From: Methylomarinum vadi
GTDB lineage: Bacteria; Pseudomonadota; Gammaproteobacteria; Methylococcales; Methylomonadaceae
Length of the DNA stretch: 64,000 bases
Assembly: GCF_000733935.1 (NCBI RefSeq)
Contig: NZ_JPON01000001.1
Coordinates: 62,001 to 126,000 of the forward strand
Direction: 5' to 3'
Shown here: positions 9,249 to 17,980 of the stretch, piece after piece
Numbering within the stretch: position 1 is the stretch's first letter
Layout of the letters: the number at the start of each line of letters is the position of its first letter
Notes under the pieces: generated by a model
What the model was told of the DNA's origin: nothing
The model's input: only the letters and a program-made list of their open reading frames with translations
The model's database searches: none
Made by a program: the position numbers and the translations under genes

Positions 9249-9264
9249 TGGCACGAATCTCGCT
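9249..9264 (+). promoter_or_regulatory. Sigma-54 promoter P2, upstream of yfdX
   Basis: TGGCACG-N4-TCGCT has GG (9250-9251) and GC (9262-9263) separated by 10 bases, as required for sigma-54. The predicted transcript would start near 9275, leaving a leader of about 134 bases before yfdX. Confidence 0.75.
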
Positions 9265-9408
9265 ATGAGGGGTGAGGCAATCGAAAACGCTTAACACTTG
9301 AAATCGTTGGCATAGTGTTGAACGCAGACAAGGAAGGCTATCTGCTCGATCCCAATGTCTGGGATGAATGCGTGGCCGGAAACGAGTAAACCCGAAAGGA
9401 GACAGACG

Positions 9409-10320
9409 ATGCAGACCTTGAAACTGAAGACCCTGACCGCCGCCCTGTTGGGCCTGGGCTTGATCGCTTCGGCGCCGAGCTTCGCTGAAAAAACGGCACT
9501 TCCGGCCGAAGCCCAGGCACAGTCCGAGGCAACCGAGTCGGTTCAGCCGCAGGTGGATGCGAAGACAACGGAGCAGGCGGCGGAAAAGCGCAAGAAGATC
9601 ACCGCCGACGCCATCGCCGCGGTAGCCGAGACCAGGAATGCCTTGAAGCTGCTCGATGAGAAGAAGACCGACGAGGCCTTGGCTGCATTGGAAAGGGTGA
9701 CCGGCAAGCTGGAGTTGATCCTGGCGCGTGATCCGAAACTGGCGTTGGCGCCGGTGGACGTCGAGGTCATCACCTATGACCTGTTGGCGGACCTGGATAC
9801 CATCAAGGCAGTCATCAAGGAAGCAGAGGATTATCTAGAAGACGGTGAAGTCCAGAAGGCCCGTCCACTGGTGGCCAACCTGGCGAGCGAGATTCAATTC
9901 CGCACCACCAGCATTCCCCTGGCTTCCTACCCGAGCGCGATCAAGGCCGTCGCGCCGTTGATCGACGCGGGCAAGGTCGACGAGGCGAAGGCGGCATTGC
10001 AGGCCGCGCTGAACACGCTCGTGGTGACCACGGATGAGGTAATTCCGCTGCCTGTCCTGAGGGCCGAGAACCTGCTCAAAAAAGCCGAGGCGCTGGCGGA
10101 GAACGAGGATCGCACGGTTAAGGACAACGAGACCCTGGCCAGCCAACTCGCCGCGGCCCGGAACCAGCTCAAGATGGCCGAGCTGTTGGGTTATGGCAAC
10201 AAGAAGGCATTCAAACCGATGTATGAACAGATCGATGCGATTGAACAGAAGACTGCCGGCGGCAAGGGCGGCAAGGGCTGGTTCGACAAGATCAAGCAGC
10301 AGTTGTCGGACCTGATCTGA
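9409..10320 (+). CDS. yfdX: YfdX family periplasmic protein
   Basis: The 303-residue protein begins with a signal peptide (about residues 1-26, ending SAPSFA). The mature part is helical and contains the YfdX domain, with the PVDVEVITYDL segment near residue 115. YfdX proteins occur in transmissible stress-tolerance loci, where they are linked to acid and heat tolerance; the mechanism is not settled. The start at ATG 9409 follows AAAGGAG; an ATG at 9355 in the same frame would hide the signal peptide and has no ribosome site. It is the first gene after sigma-54 promoter P2. At about 300 residues it is longer than E. coli YfdX. Confidence 0.88.
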   Translation: MQTLKLKTLTAALLGLGLIASAPSFAEKTALPAEAQAQSEATESVQPQVDAKTTEQAAEKRKKITADAIAAVAETRNALKLLDEKKTDEALAALERVTGKLELILARDPKLALAPVDVEVITYDLLADLDTIKAVIKEAEDYLEDGEVQKARPLVANLASEIQFRTTSIPLASYPSAIKAVAPLIDAGKVDEAKAALQAALNTLVVTTDEVIPLPVLRAENLLKKAEALAENEDRTVKDNETLASQLAAARNQLKMAELLGYGNKKAFKPMYEQIDAIEQKTAGGKGGKGWFDKIKQQLSDLI

Positions 10321-10411
10321 AAACATGGGTAATGGCGCCAGGGGCGGGTGCTTCGCCGGCCCCGGCGCCAGGCAACAGCGTCAAACAAGGTTAATTTCTA
10401 GGAGGTCGACA

Positions 10412-10918
10412 ATGTCCACGCTACATCAATTACGCGAAGGCCTGAACGAGGCCTGGGACACGCTGGTCGATGGTTGGCAGCGGCTGTACCGCCGTGCTGC
10501 GGGTGCCATCACGCGGTTCACCCCGGGCAAGAAGGCCCGGGAAGACGAAAAGGGCGCCGGTCAGGAGATCGCCGTGCGCAGCGCCGGTTGGGGCGTGCTG
10601 GCGGCGGAGGTCTTCGACGACGACGACCAGATCGTGGTGCGTCTCGAGGCCCCCGGTCTGGAGAAGTCGGATTTCGATCTGGAGGTGCTGGATAACTATC
10701 TGGTCGTGCGCGGCGAGAAGCAGATTGAACGTGAGCGGACCGAGGGTCGTTATCACGTCACCGAGTGTGCCTACGGTCGCTTCGAACGGGCGATACCGCT
10801 GCCCGACGAGGTGGACTCGTCCAAGGCCCGGGCCAACTACAAGAGCGGCGTACTGCGGATCGAGCTGCCCAAGGCGGTCTCGCGCCGCCGGCGGACCATC
10901 ACCGTAGACGTGCATTGA
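10412..10918 (+). CDS. Small heat shock protein, Hsp20 family (third copy)
   Basis: The 168-residue protein has a basic amphipathic N-terminal arm (residues 1-45) and an alpha-crystallin domain over about residues 60-160, with the KSGVLRIELPK segment carrying the G-x-L motif. The ribosome site AGGAGGT lies 6 bases before ATG 10412; an earlier in-frame ATG at 10325 lacks one and would overlap the leader. It differs clearly from the two Hsp20 proteins encoded at 2149-3039, with a longer, more basic N-terminus, and probably has a different assembly or client range. The 91-base gap after yfdX holds no other signal I can identify. Confidence 0.92.
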   Translation: MSTLHQLREGLNEAWDTLVDGWQRLYRRAAGAITRFTPGKKAREDEKGAGQEIAVRSAGWGVLAAEVFDDDDQIVVRLEAPGLEKSDFDLEVLDNYLVVRGEKQIERERTEGRYHVTECAYGRFERAIPLPDEVDSSKARANYKSGVLRIELPKAVSRRRRTITVDVH

Positions 10919-10938
10919 AAACGTAAGGAGGCACTGCA

Positions 10939-11610
10939 ATGAAGACTCATCCCGTTGCTCGTCTATCGTTGATCCTGCTGATGGTGTTCGCCTCGGCGGC
11001 GCACGCGCTGGACGGCGGTGTCGAGAGCCTGCGTCAGACCGGCAAGGCATTCGCCTCGGTCGCGCGGGCGGTATCGCCCTCTCGTTACGCCAAGGCCCTG
11101 TTGCAGGAGCAGTCTCGGCTGGTGAGCCTTTATGATGGGTCCATCTCCCTGGTCGACCCCGATCCGAGGCAGCCGATGTTGAGCGGCGGAGACCCGTATC
11201 TCGAGCGCCTCAATGTCCCGGTGACTGCGGCATTCAACAGCTATGTTCGAGACGACCTGGCGTTCCGCACAGACCTGCCTTATCTGCTGTTGAACGAAGA
11301 GGTGTTCGAGTCGTGGAACTGGCGGTCCGGCATACAGGGGCGGCAAGGGTTCGTGGAAGCGGTGGCAGACCTGAAGCGCGCCATGAGTGTCAACCCCGAC
11401 TTGCAAGTGATGGTTACCCACGGCGTGTTCGACCTCGCGACGCCTTATTTCGCATCGGTGATCGCGATCGAACAGCTGGACCTGGATCCCGCCCTACAGG
11501 CCAATATCCGGTTGAAGGTTTACCACGGTGGCCACATGCTCTATCTCCACCAGCAGTCGCGCCTGGCACTGTTTGAAGATGCGCGGGATTTTTACCGGAG
11601 CATCCCATGA
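10939..11610 (+). CDS. Chimeric remnant: DegP-like N-terminus joined to S10 carboxypeptidase C-terminus
   Basis: The open frame encodes 223 residues and has a good ribosome site (TAAGGAGG). Residues 1-23 are a signal peptide. Residues 27-48 (GGVESLRQTGKAFASVARAV and following) look like the mature N-terminus of a DegP/HtrA protease. From about residue 49 the sequence instead matches the C-terminal third of bacterial serine carboxypeptidases (S10), with the catalytic Asp in HGVFDLATPY and the catalytic His in YHGGHMLYLHQQSR. The catalytic Ser region (GESYGG) is missing, so peptidase activity is unlikely. I read this as an in-frame deletion fusion, probably non-functional though still open. Confidence 0.7.
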   Translation: MKTHPVARLSLILLMVFASAAHALDGGVESLRQTGKAFASVARAVSPSRYAKALLQEQSRLVSLYDGSISLVDPDPRQPMLSGGDPYLERLNVPVTAAFNSYVRDDLAFRTDLPYLLLNEEVFESWNWRSGIQGRQGFVEAVADLKRAMSVNPDLQVMVTHGVFDLATPYFASVIAIEQLDLDPALQANIRLKVYHGGHMLYLHQQSRLALFEDARDFYRSIP

Positions 11611-11656
11611 CGATCCATGGCGCGCGGGGTGATAACTGAAAAAGCGGAGAACAGAC

Positions 11657-14254
11657 ATGAGAATGGACAAACTGACAAGTAAGTTTCAGATGGCCCTGGC
11701 CGATGCGCAGAGCCTGGCCGTGGGTCGTGATCATCAATTTATCGAACCGGCACATCTGCTGCTGGCCCTGCTGAACCAGGAAGGCGGCACGATTCGACCC
11801 CTGCTCGCGCAGGCGGGCGTGAATGTCAACCAACTGCGATCGAGCTTGGGAAAGGCATTGGATCACCTGCCGCAGGTGGAAGGAGTGGCGGGCGATGTGC
11901 ATATTTCCAACGACCTGGGCCGGCTCCTCAACGTCACCGACAAGCTGGCGCAACAGCGCAAGGATCAGTACATCTCCAGTGAGCTGTTCGTGCTGGCGGC
12001 GGTGGAAGACAAAGGTAAGGTCGGCGAGTTGCTGCGCCAGGCCGGTGCCAGCAGGGAAACCCTGGAGCGGGCCATCGATCAGGTGCGCGGTGGTCAGAAT
12101 ATCGATGACCCCAATGCGGAAGAGCAGCGCCAGGCCCTGGAAAAATACACCATCGATCTGACCGAGCGCGCCGAGCAGGGCAAGCTCGATCCGGTGATTG
12201 GTCGTGACGACGAGATCCGTCGGGTCGTGCAGGTGCTGCAACGGCGTACCAAGAACAACCCGGTGCTGATTGGTGAGGCGGGTGTCGGCAAGACGGCCAT
12301 CGTCGAAGGACTGGCCCAGCGCATCGTCAACGGTGAAGTACCGGAAGGCCTGAAGCACAAACGGCTGCTGTCGCTTGACATGGCGGCGCTGATTGCCGGC
12401 GCCAAGTACCGGGGCGAGTTCGAGGAGCGGCTCAAGGCCGTGCTGAACGACATCGCGAAGCAGCAAGGCAACATCATCCTGTTCATCGACGAGATCCACA
12501 CCATGGTCGGCGCCGGCAAGGCCGAAGGCGCGATGGACGCGGGAAACATGCTCAAGCCCGCGTTGGCCCGGGGCGAGCTGCACTGCGTCGGCGCCACCAC
12601 GCTGGATGAATATCGCCAGAACATCGAGAAGGATGCCGCGCTGGAGCGCCGTTTCCAGAAGGTGCTGGTGGACGAGCCCAGTGTCGAGGACACCATCGCG
12701 ATTCTGCGCGGGCTGAAGGAGAAGTACGAATTGCATCATGGCGTGGAAATAACCGACCCGGCCATTGTCGCGGCGGCAACGCTGTCGCACCGCTACATCA
12801 CCGATCGCCAGTTACCCGACAAGGCCATCGATCTGATCGACGAGGCGGCCTCGCGCCTGCGCATGGAAATCGATTCCATGCCGGAGGAAATGGATAAACT
12901 CGATCGGCGCCTGATCCAGCTGAAGATAGAACGCGAGGCGTTGAAGAAAGAGAGCGATGAGGCCTCGCGCAAGCGTTTGAGCGACCTGGAACAACAGATC
13001 ACCGTACTGGAGCGGGAGTTCGCCGACCTGGAAGAGGTCTGGAAGGCGGAAAAGGCGGCCCTGCAGGGCACCACGCATGTCAAGGAAGAGCTCGATCGTA
13101 CCCGCCTCGAATTTGAGGAAGCGCGCCGCGCAGGCGATCTGGCGCGCATGTCGGAGCTGCAGTACGGACGTATCCCGGAGTTGGAGCGGCAGTTGGATAT
13201 GGCGGCCCAGGCCGAGATGCAGGAGATGAAGCTGCTGCACAACAAGGTGACCGATGAAGAGATCGCCGAGGTCATCTCCCGCTGGACCGGCATCCCGGTG
13301 TCCAAGATGCTCGAAGGCGAGCGTGAAAAACTACTCCAGATGGAAGACAATATCCACCGCCGTGTGATCGGTCAGGACGAGGCGATCAAGGCGGTCGCGG
13401 ATGCCATCCGCCGTTCGCGTGCCGGCCTGGCCGACCCGAACCGGCCCAATGGGTCTTTCCTCTTCCTCGGCCCCACCGGTGTGGGCAAGACCGAACTGTG
13501 CAAGGCCCTGGCCGAGTTCCTGTTCGACACGGAAGAGGCCATGGTGCGCATCGACATGTCGGAGTTCATGGAGAAGCATTCCGTGGCCCGGTTGATCGGT
13601 GCGCCGCCCGGTTATGTGGGCTACGAGGAGGGCGGTTACCTCACCGAAGCCGTGCGTCGCCGGCCGTATGCGGTAATCCTGCTCGACGAGGTGGAGAAGG
13701 CCCATCCGGACGTCTTCAATGTGCTGTTGCAGGTCCTCGATGACGGCCGGCTCACCGACGGGCAGGGCCGTACCGTGGATTTCCGCAATACCGTGATTGT
13801 TATGACCTCCAACCTGGGCTCGGACATCATCCAGCAAAAGGCTGGCGAGGAGCGTTACCAGGAGATGAAAGCGGCGGTGATGGAGGTCGTGACGACCGCC
13901 TTCCGTCCCGAGTTCATCAACCGGCTGGACGAGATCGTGGTATTCCATCCACTGGTCAAAGAGCAGATCCGCGCGATCGCTACGATCCAGATCGAGCATC
14001 TGCGCAGGCGCCTGCAGGATCGGGAGCTGGGACTGGAGATCAGCGAGGCAGCACTGGACAAACTGGGCGAGGCCGGGTTCGATCCGGTCTACGGCGCGCG
14101 GCCGCTGAAGCGGGCGATCCAGCAGCAGCTGGAGAATCCACTGGCCCAGGAGATCCTGGCGGGAAGGTTTCAGCCCGGGGAGACTGTCGAGGTCGACGTC
14201 GAGGGCGGCGAGTTGACGTTTACGAGTGCGGTCACCGCGGAGCTGGTCGATTGA
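11657..14254 (+). CDS. clpB: ATP-dependent disaggregase ClpB (Hsp100)
   Basis: The 865-residue protein has the ClpB layout: double Clp-N domain (residues 1-145), first AAA+ module with GEAGVGKTA near residue 207, the full coiled-coil middle domain (about 405-525), second AAA+ module with GPTGVGKTE near residue 606, and the C-terminal domain. The complete middle domain and ordinary N-terminus distinguish it from ClpK/ClpG, the disaggregase usual in transmissible stress-tolerance loci. ClpB extracts proteins from aggregates with DnaK, encoded 3.3 kb upstream. There is no ClpP-binding loop signature that I can see. ATG 11657 gives the usual [11 protein letters not shown] start. Confidence 0.96.
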   Translation: MRMDKLTSKFQMALADAQSLAVGRDHQFIEPAHLLLALLNQEGGTIRPLLAQAGVNVNQLRSSLGKALDHLPQVEGVAGDVHISNDLGRLLNVTDKLAQQRKDQYISSELFVLAAVEDKGKVGELLRQAGASRETLERAIDQVRGGQNIDDPNAEEQRQALEKYTIDLTERAEQGKLDPVIGRDDEIRRVVQVLQRRTKNNPVLIGEAGVGKTAIVEGLAQRIVNGEVPEGLKHKRLLSLDMAALIAGAKYRGEFEERLKAVLNDIAKQQGNIILFIDEIHTMVGAGKAEGAMDAGNMLKPALARGELHCVGATTLDEYRQNIEKDAALERRFQKVLVDEPSVEDTIAILRGLKEKYELHHGVEITDPAIVAAATLSHRYITDRQLPDKAIDLIDEAASRLRMEIDSMPEEMDKLDRRLIQLKIEREALKKESDEASRKRLSDLEQQITVLEREFADLEEVWKAEKAALQGTTHVKEELDRTRLEFEEARRAGDLARMSELQYGRIPELERQLDMAAQAEMQEMKLLHNKVTDEEIAEVISRWTGIPVSKMLEGEREKLLQMEDNIHRRVIGQDEAIKAVADAIRRSRAGLADPNRPNGSFLFLGPTGVGKTELCKALAEFLFDTEEAMVRIDMSEFMEKHSVARLIGAPPGYVGYEEGGYLTEAVRRRPYAVILLDEVEKAHPDVFNVLLQVLDDGRLTDGQGRTVDFRNTVIVMTSNLGSDIIQQKAGEERYQEMKAAVMEVVTTAFRPEFINRLDEIVVFHPLVKEQIRAIATIQIEHLRRRLQDRELGLEISEAALDKLGEAGFDPVYGARPLKRAIQQQLENPLAQEILAGRFQPGETVEVDVEGGELTFTSAVTAELVD

Positions 14255-14262
14255 GCCCGGTA

Positions 14263-14280
14263 GGCCGATTGAGAGCGGCC
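14263..14280 (+). terminator. Weak hairpin after clpB
   Basis: GGCCG-N8-CGGCC nine bases after the clpB stop is followed by AGGTTTTGTT. The stem is short and the T run interrupted, so at most it lowers transcription into cbpA. Confidence 0.3.
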
Positions 14281-14346
14281 AGGTTTTGTTCTTGGCAGCT
14301 TGGTGAAACAGTATGGGTATAAATAACAAGTGAATAGTGGTTAGCG

Positions 14347-15300
14347 ATGGAATTCAAGGACTACTACAAGATCATGGGCGTCAAGCGCGACGCCAGCCAG
14401 GACGAGATCAAGCGTGCTTATCGCAAGCTGGCGCGTAAGTATCATCCGGACGTCAGCAAGGAAGCGGATGCCGAGGCCCGATTCAAGGAGGTTGGTGAGG
14501 CCTACGAGGTACTCAAGGATCCGGAAAAGCGTGCTGCTTACGATCAGCTCGGCGCCAACTGGAAGGCCGGGCAGGATTTCCGGCCACCACCGGACTGGGA
14601 TCAGGGTTTCGAGTTCCACGGCGGTGGTTTCACCGGTGCGGATGCGGAGCAGTTCAGCGATTTTTTCGAAAGCCTGTTCGGCCGCGGAGGACTGGGTGGC
14701 GGCTATACCCGCCAGGCCCGTCGCGAGTTCCATGCCCGCGGCGAAGATACCTATGCGAAGGTCCTGATCGACCTGGAGGACGCCTATCAGGGTGCCACCC
14801 GCACGCTGACCTTGAAGCACACGGAACTGGGGCCGGACGGGCGTCCGCAGCTGAAGGAGCGCTCGCTCAACGTCCGCATTCCCAAAGGGGTGCGCCAGGG
14901 GCAGCACATCCGTTTGGCCAAGCAGGGCGGCGCCGGCATCGGCAAGGGCGAGGCCGGTGACCTCTATCTGGAAGTTGAATTTCGACCGCATGCTTTCTAT
15001 CAGGTCGAGGGCAAGGATGTTTACGTGACCCTTCCTGTGGCGCCCTGGGAGGCAGCGCTCGGCGCAACGGTGAAGGCGCCGACGCCGACCGGGCCGGTCG
15101 ACCTGAAGGTTCCCGCCAACTCCACGGGCGGCCGTAAGCTGCGCCTGAAAGGACGCGGCATTCCCGCCAAGGAACCCGGCGACCTCTATGTGGTGCTACA
15201 GATCGCGTTGCCGAAGGCGGACAACGATGCGGCGAAGCAGGCCTACCGGGCATTCGAGAAGGCCACCGAGTTCAATCCGCGCGCACACCTGGGGGTTTGA
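14347..15300 (+). CDS. cbpA: DnaJ-type co-chaperone CbpA
   Basis: The 317-residue protein has a J domain at residues 1-70 with the HPD motif (YHPDVSK), a Gly/Phe-rich linker (about 75-125) and two beta-barrel client-binding domains, but no zinc-finger domain. This is the type II (CbpA) form. It stimulates DnaK ATPase and selects clients. The next gene, three bases downstream, encodes its modulator CbpM, which confirms the CbpA assignment. The frame starts at ATG 14347 directly with the J domain. Confidence 0.94.
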   Translation: MEFKDYYKIMGVKRDASQDEIKRAYRKLARKYHPDVSKEADAEARFKEVGEAYEVLKDPEKRAAYDQLGANWKAGQDFRPPPDWDQGFEFHGGGFTGADAEQFSDFFESLFGRGGLGGGYTRQARREFHARGEDTYAKVLIDLEDAYQGATRTLTLKHTELGPDGRPQLKERSLNVRIPKGVRQGQHIRLAKQGGAGIGKGEAGDLYLEVEFRPHAFYQVEGKDVYVTLPVAPWEAALGATVKAPTPTGPVDLKVPANSTGGRKLRLKGRGIPAKEPGDLYVVLQIALPKADNDAAKQAYRAFEKATEFNPRAHLGV

Positions 15301-15303
15301 GTC

Positions 15304-15621
15304 ATGGCGAAAGGGGATCTGTTAAAACTACTGTCGGGCGAGATCTTCGAGGAGGAGATCGAGTTGAGTCTGGCCGACCTGTGTCGCGCCTGCCAGCTGC
15401 CTGCGGAACGCGTCTTCGAACTGGTAGAGCAAGGCGTCATCGAGCCGGTCGGACGCGATCCCGCGCGTTGGCGATTTCAAGGCATCAGCGTGCGGCGGGT
15501 GCGCTGCGCACAACGCCTGGAGCAGGATCTGGGCGTGAACGTGGCCGGGGCGGCATTGGCGATCGATCTGCTGGAAGAGCTGGAGCGGCTGCGCGCGCGT
15601 CTGCGCCGTTTGGAAGGATAG
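15304..15621 (+). CDS. cbpM: Chaperone modulator CbpM
   Basis: The 105-residue protein has a MerR-like fold: an N-terminal segment, then a helix-turn-helix-like region (LADLCRACQLPAERVFELVE) and a C-terminal helical part (LLEELERLRARLRRLEG). CbpM binds the J domain of CbpA and blocks its action on DnaK. The cbpA-cbpM arrangement with a three-base gap is the family standard. Family members have lost DNA binding, so a transcriptional role is unlikely. Confidence 0.88.
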   Translation: MAKGDLLKLLSGEIFEEEIELSLADLCRACQLPAERVFELVEQGVIEPVGRDPARWRFQGISVRRVRCAQRLEQDLGVNVAGAALAIDLLEELERLRARLRRLEG

Positions 15622-15628
15622 GTGGGAA

Positions 15629-16612
15629 ATGACCGCGGCATACCCCATCGATACCGATGCCTGGCTGCAACACGCCTGGCGCAATCGACTGCAGTCGCTG
15701 CTTCTGCTGGCCGTGATGGCGGGGTTTCTTGCCCTGCTGGGATGGCTGTTGTGGGGGCGGGACCGCCTGTTCGTGCTCATATCGGTAGGCGTGGTCGCCG
15801 TCCTGGCCAACCCGGCATTTTCGCCCTGGCTGATCATGCGAATGTACGGGGCGAGGCCACTGGATCACGCTGAGGCGCCGGTGCTGTGGCGCGCCATGTC
15901 TGAGTTGACTGCGCGGGCCGGTCTTGCATCGCGCCCCGAGCTCTTCTACGTACCGAGTCGGATGCTCAATGCCTTTGCTGTTGGGACCCGGGAACAATCG
16001 GCGATTGCGGTCACCGACGGCCTTTTGCGGCAGTTGGAGTTGGACGAACTGATCGGGGTGTTGGCCCATGAGGTCAGCCACATCCGCAGCAACGACCTGT
16101 GGGTGATGGGGCTCGCGGATCTGTTCAGTCGGGCGACCAGCTTTTTATCGCTGCTCGGGCAGTTCCTATTGCTGCTGAACCTGCCGCTGATCCTGTTCTC
16201 GCAGGTCACGATCAGCTGGTGGGCGATCCTGCTGCTGATCTTCGCGCCGAACCTGAGCGCCCTGGCGCAACTGGCCTTGTCGCGTACCCGTGAATACGAC
16301 GCCGACCTCAATGCGGCCAGGCTGACCGGGAATCCGGAAGGCCTGGCGCGGGCCCTGGCCAAGATCGAAAAGCTACAGGGCGGCTGGCTGGAACGCATCT
16401 TCCTGCCGGGACGCAGGGTCCCCGAACCCTCGTTATTGCGTACCCATCCGGAGACCGAAGCGCGCATCACGCGCCTGATGACGCTGAAACCGGAGTTAAA
16501 AGGCGCCGACCAGGCATGGACGCGCAGAAAAACAGTGCCAGACATCGATGCCTTGTTGGGGGCCCGAGTGCGCCGGGTGCCCCACTGGCACATGAATGGG
16601 CTTTGGTATTAG
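15629..16612 (+). CDS. M48 family membrane zinc metalloprotease (HtpX-like)
   Basis: The 327-residue protein has two membrane segments near residues 25-75, the zinc motif HEVSH near residue 150 (VLAHEVSHIRSND), two further hydrophobic segments (about 170-220) and the third zinc ligand region in SRTREYDADLNAARL. HtpX-type proteases degrade misfolded membrane proteins together with FtsH, encoded 1.4 kb downstream. The sequence differs enough from E. coli HtpX that I leave the symbol out. It overlaps no neighbour and is spaced 7 bases from cbpM, within one operon. Confidence 0.9.
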   Translation: MTAAYPIDTDAWLQHAWRNRLQSLLLLAVMAGFLALLGWLLWGRDRLFVLISVGVVAVLANPAFSPWLIMRMYGARPLDHAEAPVLWRAMSELTARAGLASRPELFYVPSRMLNAFAVGTREQSAIAVTDGLLRQLELDELIGVLAHEVSHIRSNDLWVMGLADLFSRATSFLSLLGQFLLLLNLPLILFSQVTISWWAILLLIFAPNLSALAQLALSRTREYDADLNAARLTGNPEGLARALAKIEKLQGGWLERIFLPGRRVPEPSLLRTHPETEARITRLMTLKPELKGADQAWTRRKTVPDIDALLGARVRRVPHWHMNGLWY

Positions 16613-16624
16613 GGAGATTTAGCT

Positions 16625-17065
16625 ATGAGTGAAAGCCTACACATCGTTTGCCCGTACTGTGATGCGGTTAACCGCATTCCCGCCGCACGGTTAAATGAAC
16701 AACCCAAATGCGGAAAATGTCACAGGCAGCTGTTCGATTCGCACCCGATCGAGCTCGGCGGCACGAACTTTCAGAAGCATGTCAGCCGCAATGACATCCC
16801 CGTGGTCGTGGATTTCTGGGCGCCCTGGTGCGGCCCGTGCAAGATGATGGCGCCGGCCTTTGAGCAGGCCGCCGCCCAGCTCGAACCCAGGGTCCGCCTG
16901 GCCAAGGTCAACACCGAGGCGGAACAGATGCTGGGGGCACAGTACGGGATCCGCAGTATCCCGACCCTGGCGATGTTCCATGGTGGGCGAGAGATCGCAC
17001 GTCAGCCCGGGGCGATGGGTGCCGCAGACATCATCCGTTGGGTCAACGGGAATATCCCTGGATAG
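16625..17065 (+). CDS. trxC: Thioredoxin TrxC (thioredoxin 2) with N-terminal zinc ribbon
   Basis: The 146-residue protein begins with a four-cysteine zinc ribbon (CPYCDAVN and CGKCHRQ, residues 9-35) and then a thioredoxin fold with the active site WAPWCGPCK near residue 63 and the cis-proline loop SIPTLAMF. TrxC-type thioredoxins reduce disulfides during oxidative stress, the zinc ribbon tuning redox response. A thioredoxin gene is a constant part of transmissible stress-tolerance loci. It follows the M48 protease by 12 bases. Confidence 0.93.
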   Translation: MSESLHIVCPYCDAVNRIPAARLNEQPKCGKCHRQLFDSHPIELGGTNFQKHVSRNDIPVVVDFWAPWCGPCKMMAPAFEQAAAQLEPRVRLAKVNTEAEQMLGAQYGIRSIPTLAMFHGGREIARQPGAMGAADIIRWVNGNIPG

Positions 17066-17122
17066 AGGGGGCAGGTTGAATGGTCTTGTCATCCCCAACG
17101 GGCAAAGCACAGGTGTCGATCC

Positions 17123-17977
17123 ATGTGTGAGCTTTTCGCCCTGTCCAGCCGCATCCCGACGACCGTGGGATTCACCCTGGAGCGGCTCGCCCGCCGGGGA
17201 GGGATCGAGGGGCCGCACCGCGACGGCTGGGGCGTGGCCTTCTATGAAGGGGCGGATGTGTTCCTGCTGCGCGAACCCCGGGCGGCGGCCCAGAGCGATC
17301 TGGTGCGCTACATAGAGCGGCATGCGCCTCCCAGCCAGCTGGTGGTCTCGCATATTCGCCGGGCGACGAGGGGTGAGCCGGCGCTGCGTAATACACAGCC
17401 CTTCGTCCGCGAACTGGGTGGTTATACGCATGTGTTTGCGCACAACGGTGAGCTGGGCGGTATCGAGCGGCGACGCGATTTTCTGCCGGGCCGTTTTCGG
17501 CCGGTCGGCGACACCGATTCGGAACTGGTCTTCTGCAGCCTGCTCGATCGTCTGGATGATCTCTGGACGGCAGCCGGTGGATGCCTGCCACCATTGCCCG
17601 AGCGTCTGGAGGTTGTGGCGGCATTCGCTGGAGAGTTGCGCGAGTTTGGCCCCGCCAACTTCCTCTATGCCGACGGCGATGCCTTGTTTGCCCATGCGCA
17701 CCGGCGCATTCAGGCCGATGGGCACGAAGGGCCACCGGGTCTGCACTTGCTCGAGCGTAGTGGCGAGGAGCCACCGGCCGATTTGGCTACCTCGGGTGTG
17801 ACATTGACCTCGGTGCGCCAGGAAGCGGTACTGCTTGCCAGCGTGCCGCTGACGGATGAGCCCTGGCAACCGCTGCCGGAGGGTGAGGTTGTCGTCGTCA
17901 TGAATGGCGCCGTTGTCGCGCGCGCTCCATGCTTTGGATCGAAGGTAATCCATTCCATCGAAACGACACGGGAGTGA
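17123..17977 (+). CDS. Class II glutamine amidotransferase (YafJ-like)
   Basis: The 284-residue protein starts MCELFALS, giving a Cys-2 nucleophile after Met removal. It has the class II (Ntn) pattern RDGWGVAFY near residue 33, SHIRRATRG, the AHNGELGG oxyanion region and DTDSELVF. Such standalone domains hydrolyse glutamine; the acceptor here is unknown. It lies 3 bases before ftsH and 57 bases after trxC, all in the same direction, so it seems part of the stress operon. I know of no established role for it in protein quality control. Confidence 0.88.
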   Translation: MCELFALSSRIPTTVGFTLERLARRGGIEGPHRDGWGVAFYEGADVFLLREPRAAAQSDLVRYIERHAPPSQLVVSHIRRATRGEPALRNTQPFVRELGGYTHVFAHNGELGGIERRRDFLPGRFRPVGDTDSELVFCSLLDRLDDLWTAAGGCLPPLPERLEVVAAFAGELREFGPANFLYADGDALFAHAHRRIQADGHEGPPGLHLLERSGEEPPADLATSGVTLTSVRQEAVLLASVPLTDEPWQPLPEGEVVVVMNGAVVARAPCFGSKVIHSIETTRE

Positions 17978-17980
17978 GCG

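Noticed and set aside
11657-14254. ClpK/ClpG identity for the Hsp100 protein
   Set aside because: It has the ordinary ClpB N-terminus, a complete middle domain and normal length, without the extra N-terminal part of ClpK.
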